Shown here: positions 11,479-21,896 of the stretch, piece after piece
Position numbering within the stretch: position 1 is the first letter of the stretch
Layout of the letters: every line of letters starts with the position of its first letter
NCBI GenBank assembly: GCA_905220665.1
Contig: CAJNAR010000182.1
Location: 109,748-173,747 of the forward strand
Direction: 5' to 3'
Origin: Albugo candida
Lineage: Eukaryota; Oomycota; Peronosporomycetes; Albuginales; Albuginaceae
Length of the DNA: 64,000 nucleotides
Made by a program: the position numbers and the translations under genes
Notes under the pieces: generated by a model
What the model was told of the DNA's origin: nothing
Databases searched by the model: none
The model's input: the letters and a program-made list of their open reading frames with translations, nothing else

Positions 11479-11699
11479 AACGCCACTGCAATTTTGAGTT
11501 TGTTAGAGAAAAGCACAGTTGTGGTCAGTGACAAACATTTTGTGCTACATTTTTGAATGTAATGTAAACGGATATTATATTAGTTGGCTGTGATCGTGAA
11601 ACTTGGTTTCTTGAAAGAAAACAGCGATAGGACGTGGTCGATAAATAGATTACCATATTGATGAATTCTATCAACATCCACCTTGAGTGGTGAGATTTG

Positions 11700-12718
11700 T
11701 TCCACGCTGATATCGTCAGGAGTCCTTGTGAATCCGAATGTGAATGGTCACGCTGAAATGAACCAGCAGTATATCTTGTTGCACCATCGTCAGGTCATAG
11801 ATGTATAGTCGAAAAATCCTCCGGGTTTTACAGGTAGTGATCGAAAGCTCCTCAATATTATAGAAGAGTAGTTATGCCGCCAGCCTTCAAACCACTGTGA
11901 CCAACAGTTTGCTCGCACCTCGGAGCGAAACAGTGAAATGTATACATTCGCTGGTATAATCGGCAGTAACGGGGGGGGAATCCAAATCACTGACGCATGG
12001 ATGATATACTGAGCCAAATGATCGTCTGTGTATATAGTAGCTCCCGTAGTTCGGGTCAAATCAGCCAAGTCTGGTGGGGTGGTTCTCCACCATAAAATTA
12101 GTGTCTCAAAAGTCGTTTGGTAGAGATCTTTTCACCCACGTGACGTATCCATCGAGTTCCAAATCCTACGTCTTCACCAATCGTGAACAGCAAATACCCG
12201 ATATATCATCTAGTGCAGGGGTCACTTCCTTCCATGCAGTCCGGTAGCATTCCAGTCATAGTTGTGGGATGTGCTTCGTCTGCTTCAATGCTTCTGTAGG
12301 GCCTGGTACAAAACTGAATAATTTTTCGCGCATGTGTTTCATATACGTCTGAAACTGGATCAGTTTCTCAGGGTGACGTTGTTAAAGCCAGTTTTCGGGG
12401 TCGACTTCCATAAGCTCACCAACTTCACTAGCCCTTGTCAGATGCTCAAGTTGAGTACCGAATTGTTTTCGTTCGTGCTGCATGATACAGTACGACGCAC
12501 CTATGACGAGGCAGTAGTAGCAGCAAAGGAACCATCTGTACCGCCTGTGCCATTCTGGAGCATCACACACGCGGTGAGAAACTTTCCATGTCATCACAGA
12601 TGTGATGGCTCATTCACAATCATGCATTTAACCAATTCTGGTGAATTTTCAGGGATTCCACGTAATCACAACCGGCCGCTGACACCCTGAGTTGTGTCGG
12701 GATTTCGACTTGAACCAT
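11700..12718 (-). pseudogene. LINE copy G ORF1 remnant
   Basis: An ATG at 12,718 (minus) opens a frame reading MVQVEIPTQLRV, clearly the ORF1 start of the young copies (MVQVDISTQPRV), but a stop follows after about 30 residues. Further left, isolated matches to the ORF1 C-terminal half are visible, for example the SEVGELMEVD region near 12,400 and the CWSQWFEGWRHNY region near 11,890. Most of the middle of ORF1, including the RRM-like part, is deleted. No function is expected. Confidence 0.7.
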
Positions 12719-12811
12719 TGTTTTCGAGAGGAGAGAGTTGAAAAAAGTTGTTTCTGACTTGTATGTATTAAATTGGTGGGTTATGCAGTAGCCGGAAAAT
12801 CGAGAGGTCGG

Positions 12812-12826
12812 GCCCTTATAGCTCAG
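12812..12826 (+). repeat. 15-bp tRNA-Thr 5' fragment at LINE G / LINE F junction
   Basis: The sequence GCCCTTATAGCTCAG is identical to nucleotides 1-15 of the tRNA-Thr gene at 18,068. On the right it meets the 3' end of LINE copy F (TTGAACGTGACTATG..., the complement of an element 3' end), and on the left the 5' end of LINE copy G. It occupies the same place as the tRNA-Ile fragments in the young array, so it is read as a target-site duplication made at a tRNA-Thr gene. Confidence 0.85.
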
Positions 12827-15800
12827 TTGAACGTGACTATGATACTAGAATTAGGCTTCTCTAATGCCTAAGCTACAATACTATTCTAAAATACATGCAA
12901 GTTTGATATATAAAAATCTACACCTAAGTTCAGAGGACTGAATAAAAGTACTACTGAGTAGAAACGCCACTCATAACCGACTTGGAATCTTTTACGTCGT
13001 CAAACTTGAATTATCCTGGGCTGAGTAGACAATTATCTCCGTGCTGAATCAGTATGTTGATATGAATCTAACACTTTTTCCAATTGCTCGAGCTGCTCCA
13101 TAGCACTGGCGTTGGAATTATCAGAAAGGGGCACTCAGTGTGCTACAAATTACTGAAAGAGCAGGGGCAGTAGGTGTTAGAGTGCCTGTGTCGAACAGTC
13201 TGCATCTACAATCCGTCCAAATAAGATGAATCGCACCGGCGACTAATGTATACCAAAGATCCTCCAGCACCACCCGAAAAGATTTCCACGCACCATGAAC
13301 TGTAGGAACCCGTGCACATGCGATATGCGACCATCGTAGTCCAACGGAAAAGAAGGTTTTTCAAGACGTAAAGAGCTCTTCACAAATTGGACTTGCCTGC
13401 TGCACGTGAGACTTTTCACATCACCACATTGCTTCTAAGTACACAGTGTGATTTCTGGATGTTATGGTTGTGAAAACCAAAATCGTGCACGACTGCTAAG
13501 ATACAAAATGATAGTCCAAACTGGATGTAAAAATAAATTGGTAGCAAATGTCTGCGAAGACGATTAAATAAGCATGCTGGATGTTCTCATATGGTTTCAT
13601 ATCGACCCTCAGCCCCAGTTGAGCAAAAGCAACGCTCAACAAGTATCTTTATTCATCGTCGATGTCTGGGAATGGTGGCCGAACCAGCGCGTAGTTTTCG
13701 GATGAAATCCGCCCAAGTGTTTCGAATACGGTCTTTGTTAAGAAATATTTTTTGCTGTGATAAATCACGGCTGGTAAGATCCCAATGACTTTGTTGAAAT
13801 CAAACACATGTCTGATCCTACCATGGTGACAGTACATTCCAATTCACCATAATCATGTACCGACGTGGCAATGCCGTGAGGATATCAAGTGATAGCCAAA
13901 AATCGGACAAAATGCATCGTGTGATCTCCATTTCATGAAGTGTCCAGGTGTTGGGTGAAGCCGTACTGGGATCAAGTATAAATTGTTGTAAAAGCTGAAA
14001 TCGTTGTTTCGTCATTTGTGCTGCGATAGTGGGAGCCTGTAATCCACCTTTTGAATGAGCTAGGTATACAAATTTCGACTTGATCAGTTGAGCGTGTGTT
14101 GAATCTCTATAATACTTCCGACTCAACAAATCGATTGCGCATCGACTACCGGCATCGAAATAAATGTTGAGGAATGTTCAAATGAGGGTTAATATGTCAG
14201 AAATGATCAAACCATTGTTGTGCCACCAATAATCTTTCACGAGCAGTTTTGGCTAGACAAAACCACTCCCGGAATCTACCATAAAAACAATCCTTTAATT
14301 CAATTATCAGATCACCAACGGGTGATTGGCTGAAAGAAATTCTCAAGTATTTCACCGACTCGCTCGGTAAGAGTAATATCACTTTTGCAAACGGTTGCCA
14401 TACTTGATGTCCATTTAGTGATGGCAAAGCTGACTTGGACACTTTGCACCTGAGCCATCGCGATACTCCTGGATGACCTCGAACTGTGCCTCCACTCCAA
14501 TGAGCGAAGACGGTAATAATGCCGAGTCGTCCGCGAAAAACAAACTCGTTGATTTATCCGTTGGCGCGATGCGTATTTCTGGTCCTTGGTTCCCCCGCAA
14601 GAAATTTCCCAAAGTTTTATTGTCATGAGGCAAACATCAGCTATAAATGCTTCTGACAACGCGATGAGGACATTGGGCGACTTTACTAGAAATCGTAGAC
14701 ATACGTTCGAAGGCACTGAGTTCGTTGATTTGTCTCATTGAGCAATTGCTGAGAGAAAGAAAAATGCGGAGAGTGGATCACCCTGTTTCACATCACTCTC
14801 CTCGACGGAGTGATTTTCGGTGAAAGCGTTCCAATCAACAATAGCGATATATTCGAATTGGTGTACAGAAGCTTTGTCTACTAGACGAACGAATCCCCAC
14901 AATTCACTTTCGACATAACCGCAAACATGTACGACGAATCCACTCTATTATACGCTTTGTCAAAATGGATAATCGTTTCTTATGCTTCTTCACCACGATG
15001 AGAGACCAGATCCTATAGGTCACTCATGTATCGAATGTGATGGTGGATCGAGCATTCTCGCAGAAATGATTTTTATTTCTCGTGGACCAATTCCGAAAGC
15101 ACCTGCTGACGTCGGTGCGCGATGACCATCGACACCCCTATCACATCCACGCATATCGATGCAACAGGACAATAGTTCCCAGGATCGACACGGGTTCCAT
15201 TTCTATAAAGCAAGGTGATTGCTGAAGTACGTTGAGAATGCAGCAACGAGCTTCGGCGAAATTGATGTCGAAAACAGTTTGCAGATATTCGCGAAACACA
15301 CTCGGAGCGAGTTGGTAAAATGCTGCTAGCAATCCGTCCATTCCGGGTGATGAATGTCCACCCATATGTTTAATTGCTACTAACATCTTCAGTTTCGTTA
15401 ATGGATCGGACAAAATGTATTCATCTAAGCTGGTTAATGTTTTTAACGTCGATTGAATTAATGTTTGTTACTGTGTCGCACATGGAGGCACAGGAATTCC
15501 AGCTGAAGTGTGTTGATTCCCATTATACTACCCCAGTGATATGTAAATTGAAGAGTGATATCAATAGGATTCTTTGACACTAGTCCGTTAAGAAGTATAA
15601 ATTCTTCCAAGTTCTAGATGACATGTTGAGACTACTGGTTCCAAGAAGTGGTGATATGATTGCTCCATATTATTCTCTGATAGTCGAACATGGAATCTTA
15701 GTTATATTTGAACGAGCTCCTCATTCGTTTGTGATAGGAGCAAAGAGCTTCCTGGTGCATCTTTTTTCTTGATCTTGATTCGATTGTCAGATTGCTGCCG

Positions 15801-16850
15801 CAGCTTCCTACAAGGAAGCTTGAGCTTGCCTAACGTCAGAGTCTTCTTGGCGACGGAGCTTCTTTTGAATTTGCTATGATAAATTCTTTATTCACTTCTT
15901 CCAACTCTCCCAGTCTTTTCCAGGATGAGAAAAAACACGAAGCATTTCCAAGATACGATTTGAATCCTCCTAAACCGCTTCTTTGATTACTAGATAGTCG
16001 GATAATGATATGGGACATTTCCAGTAAACATGACCTTGGAGTTGAGCTAGATTGGCGAACTTTAAAATATGAGCCAGATGATCACCGTGTGAGTGAGGGA
16101 GACGTAACTGGAAATTGACCGGAAAAGAGGTTCCGACAGAAGGATCTAGTCCAGCCAGTTTTTTCTTTATTGAGGGCCGGTATAGAAGTGTGCTTCGAGA
16201 TGATTTTGAGGCCAAGTCATCCAGAAAAATCAAGTTGAAGCCATTCCAAACATGAGCCGACTTGGCCAGTATCTATATACACCACTGAAACAGTACAAAC
16301 TGAGACACAACGTTGTATTCAGATCTTCACAAACGAAGTGCGTTGAGTTGTTGCAAACGATCCCGTTAAAAGTTGATAGGTATAGGGTTTCGCTCCGTCG
16401 GATGTTGTCTAGATGGACAAGAGCTCCAAGTATCTCCAAACGTACTACCAAAGATCGGGCTTATACGAAGACATTGATAAGAGCTTGTACGATTTCATAA
16501 TCACCGTTTATTCGTGCCCGAACGGGATGAGAAAGAAGACTTCTCGAATCACTGAAAAAAATATGATTGGGGAAGATAAGTGAAAGTGAAAAGTCTCCAG
16601 GTATTGGCGGTCGCGAAAATATAATCCTTGTACGCAACAATAGCGTATTTCGGAAGTCCTAGATTTGTCGTCAAGCCTCAAACAGTTGCATAATAGCTCG
16701 CAAGTGCGCTTGAGCATTTCCAACTGGCACTTGGCCTTTTTTGGCCTTATCCTTGCGGATCCTTCTTGCCCCGATATCTTGGCCGTGGTCGATCTTACTG
16801 ACAGGTTTAACTGGTCGCGAGATGGTTGAATATTAATCAATTTACTGAAA
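12827..16850 (-). mobile_element. Old, highly decayed LINE copy F
   Basis: The 3' end lies at 12,827 and the body runs rightwards on the minus strand. Pieces of ORF2 appear in the expected order: C-terminal KGGLQAPT...QRFQLLQQF (about 13,950-14,080), KYLRISF...RERLLVAQQ (14,200-14,350), SSPGMDGLLAAFYQL (about 15,310-15,360), linker/EN end HSHGDHLAHILKFANL (about 16,040-16,100), EN middle STHFVCEDLNTTL (about 16,310-16,350) and EN start YCCVQ...FHFHLSS (about 16,570-16,650). Stops and indels occur throughout. The right end, where ORF1 should lie, could not be traced; 16,850 is approximate. Confidence 0.75.
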
Positions 16851-18067
16851 TTGTTTCAACGTTTAAAAAAAAGGAATATCTTCACCAGTGAAAGATAATT
16901 AATAATGGGAACCGTTAAAATCTCTGGATTGCTTTCGGTAAAACCCCCTCAATTTGATATGATTGAGTAATTTTTATGATTGCATACTGCTAACGTAAGC
17001 CTAGGTAAGAGACAATAAGATTGAGAAAAGCTTACAAGGTAACCATCTAATCACTAGCCAGGCCGATTCCCATCAGCATTCGTGGCTGCATCAACCAGCA
17101 CGCATGGGCAGTCAGTACGTCAAAACGGCAACTATGTCCAGTGCGTTACAAGCGGTAGCGAATCGTATACAACTGAGTCTTCGTCGCACATGAAACGCCG
17201 TTTGCTATACATCATAATCGGCGCTCCGGCAGCTGCAAGTGCTCTCCTTGAACCAGTACCTGTGCATCCGTGGGAGACCACCTGGATCGACCCGAAGGAA
17301 TCAACCATCTGCATCATCGACGCAAAGAAATTCGTCGAAATTTGAGCTCTTTGCAGCAGCCTTGGATGCACCCATGCAAAGAAGATGCTTTCGTTGCATA
17401 AAGGTAGGATACGCCGCACGAAGATGTGGAAGTGCAACAACAGGACTCACAGGACTCAGTTTACAGAATAGAACATTTCTGTGTTATGCACAATCCGCGT
17501 AGTGTGAAATAGTCTAACAAGAATGATCCAACACGAACAAACGCGAACGCGAACTTAACTGAATGATTGCAAATTGAGCGCAAAATAGGTGACGTTGAAA
17601 AATAGCTTGCCGTGCTATCGTATTGTCCCTTGCCTAGGCTCACGTTAGCAATATGCAATCATAAAAGTACTCAATCATATTGAAACTGACGGGATTTTAC
17701 CAAAAGCACTCAGAGGCTTTTAACGGTCCCCATTCATGATCGGTAATAGACAACCAGGTAAAAGGAGACGGGTGGTTCTATATATTTCGAGGAAGGGTTC
17801 GGTGGGTTCCTCGCAATATCAGCCGCGGCATGGGCCAACGGTAGAGGTGGATACTCGGACGCTATTTCCAGAAGCAACGTGTCAAATCAGGCAGATTTTG
17901 TGGGCTATGGTCACTCAAATACGTTGATGTAACGACAGGTAGGATTGAAATGTGCATAGAAATCATTGTGTTCGACACAGAGCGGAATTCGGGGAAAATT
18001 GGTAGTTTGTATTTAGTATTTATTCTTGGTTTTTATACTTTAACAAATCTCTCATCGCACAGAAAAA
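16851..18067. other. Low-information stretch upstream of tRNA-Thr
   Basis: No intact gene. A decayed zinc-knuckle-like fragment is listed separately. The rest may be the eroded 5' half of LINE copy F, but I cannot align it by eye. The segment 17,736-17,930 is somewhat GC-richer than its surroundings without a recognisable product. Confidence 0.4.
17239..17502 (+). pseudogene. Possible decayed Gag zinc-knuckle fragment
   Basis: A short frame contains CFRCIKVGYAARRC, which has the spacing of a CX2CX4HX4C retroelement zinc knuckle but with Tyr in place of His. The residues before it are basic and Ser/Arg-rich, as in Gag proteins. Nothing else of a retroelement is readable nearby, so this may be a chance match. 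Confidence 0.25.
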
Positions 18068-18139
18068 GCCCTTATAGCTCAGGGGTAGAGCACTCGCTTC
18101 GTAAGCGAAAGGTCGGTGGTTCGATCCCGCCTGGGGGCT
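18068..18139 (+). tRNA. tRNA-Thr (anticodon CGT)
   Basis: The 72-nt cloverleaf folds fully. Acceptor stem GCCCTTA pairs with TGGGGGC with two G-T pairs and discriminator T. The D stem is GCTC/GAGC, the anticodon loop TTCGTAA has CGT at 18,100-18,102, and the T arm is GGTGG-TTCGATC-CCGCC. The top pair of the anticodon stem is a C-A mismatch (18,093/18,109). Box A and box B are both intact. No TTTT terminator follows closely; the nearest T-rich signal is TTTATTT at about 18,145. Its first 15 nt recur at the old LINE junction at 12,812. Confidence 0.95.
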
Positions 18140-18362
18140 GAAAGTTTATTTGTTGACCTACATTGTATGGCATGTCGACAGTTCGTTGTCGTGCGTTGGC
18201 GCCTTTACCTTACCTCAAGTCTGTATGACCTTACTAATGTCGTCATGGCTAAAGTTGTTCAAAAAATAAACAAATTGTACTTCTCTTGTCCTTGTACTTA
18301 CATTCCTCACCGCTTCGCTCTCGTAGTAGATGACCAGAGACATACTAAAGTACGAATGCTGT

Positions 18363-19010
18363 TCATTCCTGTCGATCTAGCTGTACTTGGATCGCATCCA
18401 GTTGATCCAGAAAGTGGTAAATTGAGCTATGGCTCATTTCGAGTTCCAGCACATCATACTATAACAATCCAAGTGAGAAATTCTGTGAAAAGACAATTCA
18501 GCGCATACCTTCTGATTGTGGCTATTCTCGGACGTTATTTGCAAAAAAGCAACCGGTGTGATCTGGTTAGAGCACCATTTATTGCCGACCTCGACGCGCG
18601 TTAACCACTCGCTGTTGCTGACAATATCCGTTCGTCTTAGAGTATCTTCGTTGCATAACAAATGCCTTCCATCTTTCCAAATTTGCTCCAGAATGTCGAT
18701 TGTTGAAGAACTGAGCTGAAAAAGTTCTCGAATGGTTTCAAGAGAAGGCACATTGAATACGGTCAAAAACTTCAAAACATCCAAACTCTCCGAGTATAAC
18801 AGTTTGACGTGACCATCAGTCACATTGAGATCTCGATGTAGTTGTAGTGCTTCTACTTCTGTGATAACTTCGCTCTGCGTAATCACATGAGTTAGAAATG
18901 AATTCAAATCGCTCTCTTACACAAACATTCGCAGCCAATTTATTTAACGTAAACATTAGAATTCGATGCAGCTTATCGTCCGCTATGCCATTTAATAAAG
19001 ACATCGGCAT
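18363..19010 (-). CDS. COMM domain-containing protein (three exons)
   Basis: The gene model is mine: exon 1 19,010-18,927, exon 2 18,874-18,509, exon 3 18,458-18,363, with introns of 52 nt (GTTTGT...CAG, containing CTAAC) and 50 nt (GTATGC...TAG), both phase 0. The 181-residue product has an all-helical N-terminal region and a C-terminal COMM domain: EWLTRVEV, then after intron 2 YDVLELEMSHSSIYHFL and an amphipathic helix ending in QVQLDRQE. COMMD proteins form the Commander/CCC complex, acting in endosomal recycling and copper/NF-kB related functions. I cannot say which COMMD paralogue it is. The start codon lies only 39 bases downstream of the NELF-B-like stop. Confidence 0.8.
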
Positions 19011-19049
19011 GATGTCACGCGAATGTGGGCGCAGCTAATATAAAAGTGT

Positions 19050-21896
19050 TCAGACCGTATTGATATTGCTGGTCGGGAACGCTGCAAAAATGCCTTCAAA
19101 AGAATCCCGACAGTTCTTAAATGTCTTGCTCCCCCACAAACGGGTGTAATACAATTCTTCACGCCAACAAGACTTTAAAAGCCCAAGAATTTGATGTATG
19201 TACTGCGAGACGAAAGCAACATTCCACTGGATTGGTGTGAATTTAGAGAGAAAGATATCTGCAAAAAATATGGTGATCTGCTCGAAGAAACCATACATTT
19301 CAAATTCCATATTCACGTAGTCATCATCTGACACGTTCTTACCATCAGAATTTATCGAAATTCTGGCTGCAACGTCATTCTCAAGTGCCGAAATGGAGTG
19401 AGGCAGTAGATCTTCAAGGACACGTAGGTAAAAGTCATCCACGAATAGTTTCCAGACTTTCGAAGTGCGGATAGAGTGAGCCACATCGGAAGAGCTTCGT
19501 TCAACCTCAGTTGTGGCATCATTTACAGATGTGGTATCCCCAGCAATGCCTGCTACTGCTTGCGTAATAATAAGCCGAAATTCGCACAAGAAGAACTTGT
19601 CATTGACAATTGCACGATGTTCAATTTGCAGCAAGTGCTTTAAAATTGTGGCGCCAACATCGTAATTAGATTTGTTTTGAATGAGATGCACAATGAATCG
19701 CTTCGAGATATCACGGATGGTCGGGCTAGATTGAAGCAATGGATACCATAGACTCGAATCCAAAAAATCATTGGAAGTTGATGTAATTGACTCAAATGTG
19801 CGATCGTTCCCTACACGGTCTTGGATTTTGATAACGCGAGCAATCATAGGCAAAAACACACGCATAACAATTAGGCTCGGGGCCCTAACTTGGTAATCAT
19901 GTTTACGTTGCTTCCGACGTATTGTTGCGAAGTTGCCGAGCTGCAGTAGCTGAATGCAGCTCTTGCAAACAAGACTATCTGTTGGGAGCTGTTTCTGTTG
20001 CCAACAACGATTGAGTTCACGGAAAATGGCTTCACATAAGGCATTCCTTACAAGTGGATCACACATAACCATTGCAATGTCGAATAAGGATGGTTCACAA
20101 GTTTGCTCAGCAATCATCCCGATGTTGGAGCTGAGATCTTGATGAGGTACAGCACAACTTGATAAATATTCCAGTGTAGTTCCAATACCCATGACTTTTC
20201 TCCGTTTGGTAACTTCAAAACGCAATGGGACCCCTTTCATAATCTGAGTGCTGCGGTCTATCAATTCAGTGCCACGTTTACCGACACGCTTTCCCTCTTT
20301 ATAGTAAATTGTGGTATCCGAGTTGAAGAAGAGACAATTTTCAATCATCAGATCGAAATCTTTCCGAAGTGATTCTGCACTTTGATATTGACCATCCGCT
20401 GCTTTTCTTCGCATGGTGTATAGATCCATCGGATTTTGTACAGTTTTGTGATAATTGGGAACTGTGTCGGGAACCGGATCAGCAAATATGCGATGATGGT
20501 CAATTTTTGATATCTTTTCAACTAAAGAAGTCATTGAGCTGGGTGAAGGAGCGCTCCGTATGAGCTCGAAATAATCGTCTTCGTCGATATAGTCGGTGTT
20601 GTAAGTCCGAGTCTTTTGAGATGATGGTGATTCTTCCGACTTAAGCTCTTTGATAGCATTCTGGATATCAAGTAATTGCTGGTCGTCGATTCTAGCTTCT
20701 TCAGTGTGGACCCGCAATAATCTGTCCAAATTCCAGGAGAATTTATGAATAGGTTCAGCCTTTGCCCCGAGTTTGTCTCGATTCAAGTTAGAAACATCGA
20801 ATCGCATCGCGCCTAAAAACGGTAGATATTCCTTACTTGCTTTCGCGTGTAGATCTTTGCCAAGAGATTTTACGGTTTTAATACGTTCTTTCCAAATTTT
20901 CAAAGTATCAAGATACAGTTGCCTCGAATCAACAATCATATCCATGAGTTGTGATAATGCTTTACTCGATTTTCGGCGTTCTTCGAAAGAGAAGTGCGCT
21001 TTTCTGCTCACCAACCGAATTCCTCCGTTCGATTCATTTGCATGGATATGATCAACGCACAAACTTTCCACGTATTGAGTCATGTCGAACAGTGTGTGTG
21101 TTTGATTTTGGTTTTGATTGCGTCGGGTCAGTAAAAGAGTGTTCCATTCATTGATATACTCATTTATGATTGCATTTACAAACTCCCTCCACTGATTCAT
21201 GTCAACATGCATGATCTTACGACGAACAACTACTGGAAGTTCTGCGAGTAATTTCCGATTCTCTGTTAATTGATGCAAAAATATTGGTGGTGTGTACTCC
21301 TGACGTGACAATATTGCAATTACAAGAGACCGTAGCTCACGAAATTCAATGTAAGGAAATGTTTTGTCTAATAGTGACTGCAGTTGTTGTTCGTCCAATT
21401 GATTTATGCGCAAGTGTAGCTCATTGAGTAATTTCTGCAACAAGTACGTGTAAGCTTCCGATTTGGAAACTTGTAAAAGGCTGAGGAGATGTATGGCTGG
21501 AAGAAGCGGTTGCCGATCAAATGCATCGACATTCGATTCGTTGTCTGTATTTCCTTCAGTATGTTCGTTTGCACGCTTGTAAGCTTCCTGCGTGTCATTT
21601 GTGCATACATTTAGTTTTCGCGATGAATGAAGGGGAGGTATACCATAAGACTTTTGAAACTGCAGTATTGCGTCGCCCGGATCTGGTGCGGTGCTCAGCA
21701 ACTCTTTCAATTTGATGGCTCCTTGCGCACCTAGAAGAAGTTTGGAGATATCAATGCTGGCAGCAGCACCAGCCTTGGTTCTATACGAATTGGAGTGCCT
21801 TTTTCTATCCTTATTGGCATTGATAAATTGAGGTGAGGGAATGACGTCAATTGGTAGTTTGAGCTTTAGTTTGATGCCTTCGTTCTTAGCGGACAT
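19050..21896 (-). CDS. NELF-B (COBRA1)-like protein with an inserted bromodomain
   Basis: The ATG at 21,896 gives 948 residues; the frame is open upstream but without an ATG. Residues about 55-415 align by pattern with negative elongation factor B: IKLKELLSTAPDPGDAILQF, LLDKTFPYIEFREL, VVVRRKIMH, and KFSWNLDRLL at 385-394. Residues about 440-550 form a bromodomain with the ZA-loop NPMDLYTM (488-495) and the acetyl-lysine-binding Asn in ENCLFFN (Asn 525). NELF-B sequence then resumes at DIAMVMCDPLVRNAL (606-620) and runs on through helical repeats to the end. NELF holds RNA polymerase II in promoter-proximal pausing; the bromodomain could tie the complex to acetylated histones (inference). No introns are needed. 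Confidence 0.82.
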   Translation of the reverse strand: MSAKNEGIKLKLKLPIDVIPSPQFINANKDRKRHSNSYRTKAGAAASIDISKLLLGAQGAIKLKELLSTAPDPGDAILQFQKSYGIPPLHSSRKLNVCTNDTQEAYKRANEHTEGNTDNESNVDAFDRQPLLPAIHLLSLLQVSKSEAYTYLLQKLLNELHLRINQLDEQQLQSLLDKTFPYIEFRELRSLVIAILSRQEYTPPIFLHQLTENRKLLAELPVVVRRKIMHVDMNQWREFVNAIINEYINEWNTLLLTRRNQNQNQTHTLFDMTQYVESLCVDHIHANESNGGIRLVSRKAHFSFEERRKSSKALSQLMDMIVDSRQLYLDTLKIWKERIKTVKSLGKDLHAKASKEYLPFLGAMRFDVSNLNRDKLGAKAEPIHKFSWNLDRLLRVHTEEARIDDQQLLDIQNAIKELKSEESPSSQKTRTYNTDYIDEDDYFELIRSAPSPSSMTSLVEKISKIDHHRIFADPVPDTVPNYHKTVQNPMDLYTMRRKAADGQYQSAESLRKDFDLMIENCLFFNSDTTIYYKEGKRVGKRGTELIDRSTQIMKGVPLRFEVTKRRKVMGIGTTLEYLSSCAVPHQDLSSNIGMIAEQTCEPSLFDIAMVMCDPLVRNALCEAIFRELNRCWQQKQLPTDSLVCKSCIQLLQLGNFATIRRKQRKHDYQVRAPSLIVMRVFLPMIARVIKIQDRVGNDRTFESITSTSNDFLDSSLWYPLLQSSPTIRDISKRFIVHLIQNKSNYDVGATILKHLLQIEHRAIVNDKFFLCEFRLIITQAVAGIAGDTTSVNDATTEVERSSSDVAHSIRTSKVWKLFVDDFYLRVLEDLLPHSISALENDVAARISINSDGKNVSDDDYVNMEFEMYGFFEQITIFFADIFLSKFTPIQWNVAFVSQYIHQILGLLKSCWREELYYTRLWGSKTFKNCRDSFEGIFAAFPTSNINTV

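Larger units (their letters stand above)
9360..12811 (-). mobile_element. Old, mosaic LINE copy G (tRNA-targeted family), decayed
   Basis: The 5' end is at 12,811, directly against a 15-bp tRNA-Thr fragment. Reading leftwards on the minus strand, the 5' leader (CCGGCTACTGCATAACCC) and the ORF1 start match the young copies in 33,640-64,000, but ORF1 has stops and large deletions (about 11,700-12,718). The EN N-terminus is also decayed (11,460-11,700), whereas 9,840-11,450 is almost identical to the young copies. Beyond about 9,800 the sequence is again heavily diverged and only patches of the ORF2 C-terminus are recognisable, so the left boundary is approximate. The copy is non-functional and has a clear old/young/old divergence pattern. 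Confidence 0.8.

Noticed and set aside
18116..18604. 162-codon plus-strand frame overlapping the COMMD gene
   Set aside because: It starts inside the tRNA-Thr gene, lacks recognisable domains, and the opposite strand gives a coherent spliced COMM-domain protein.
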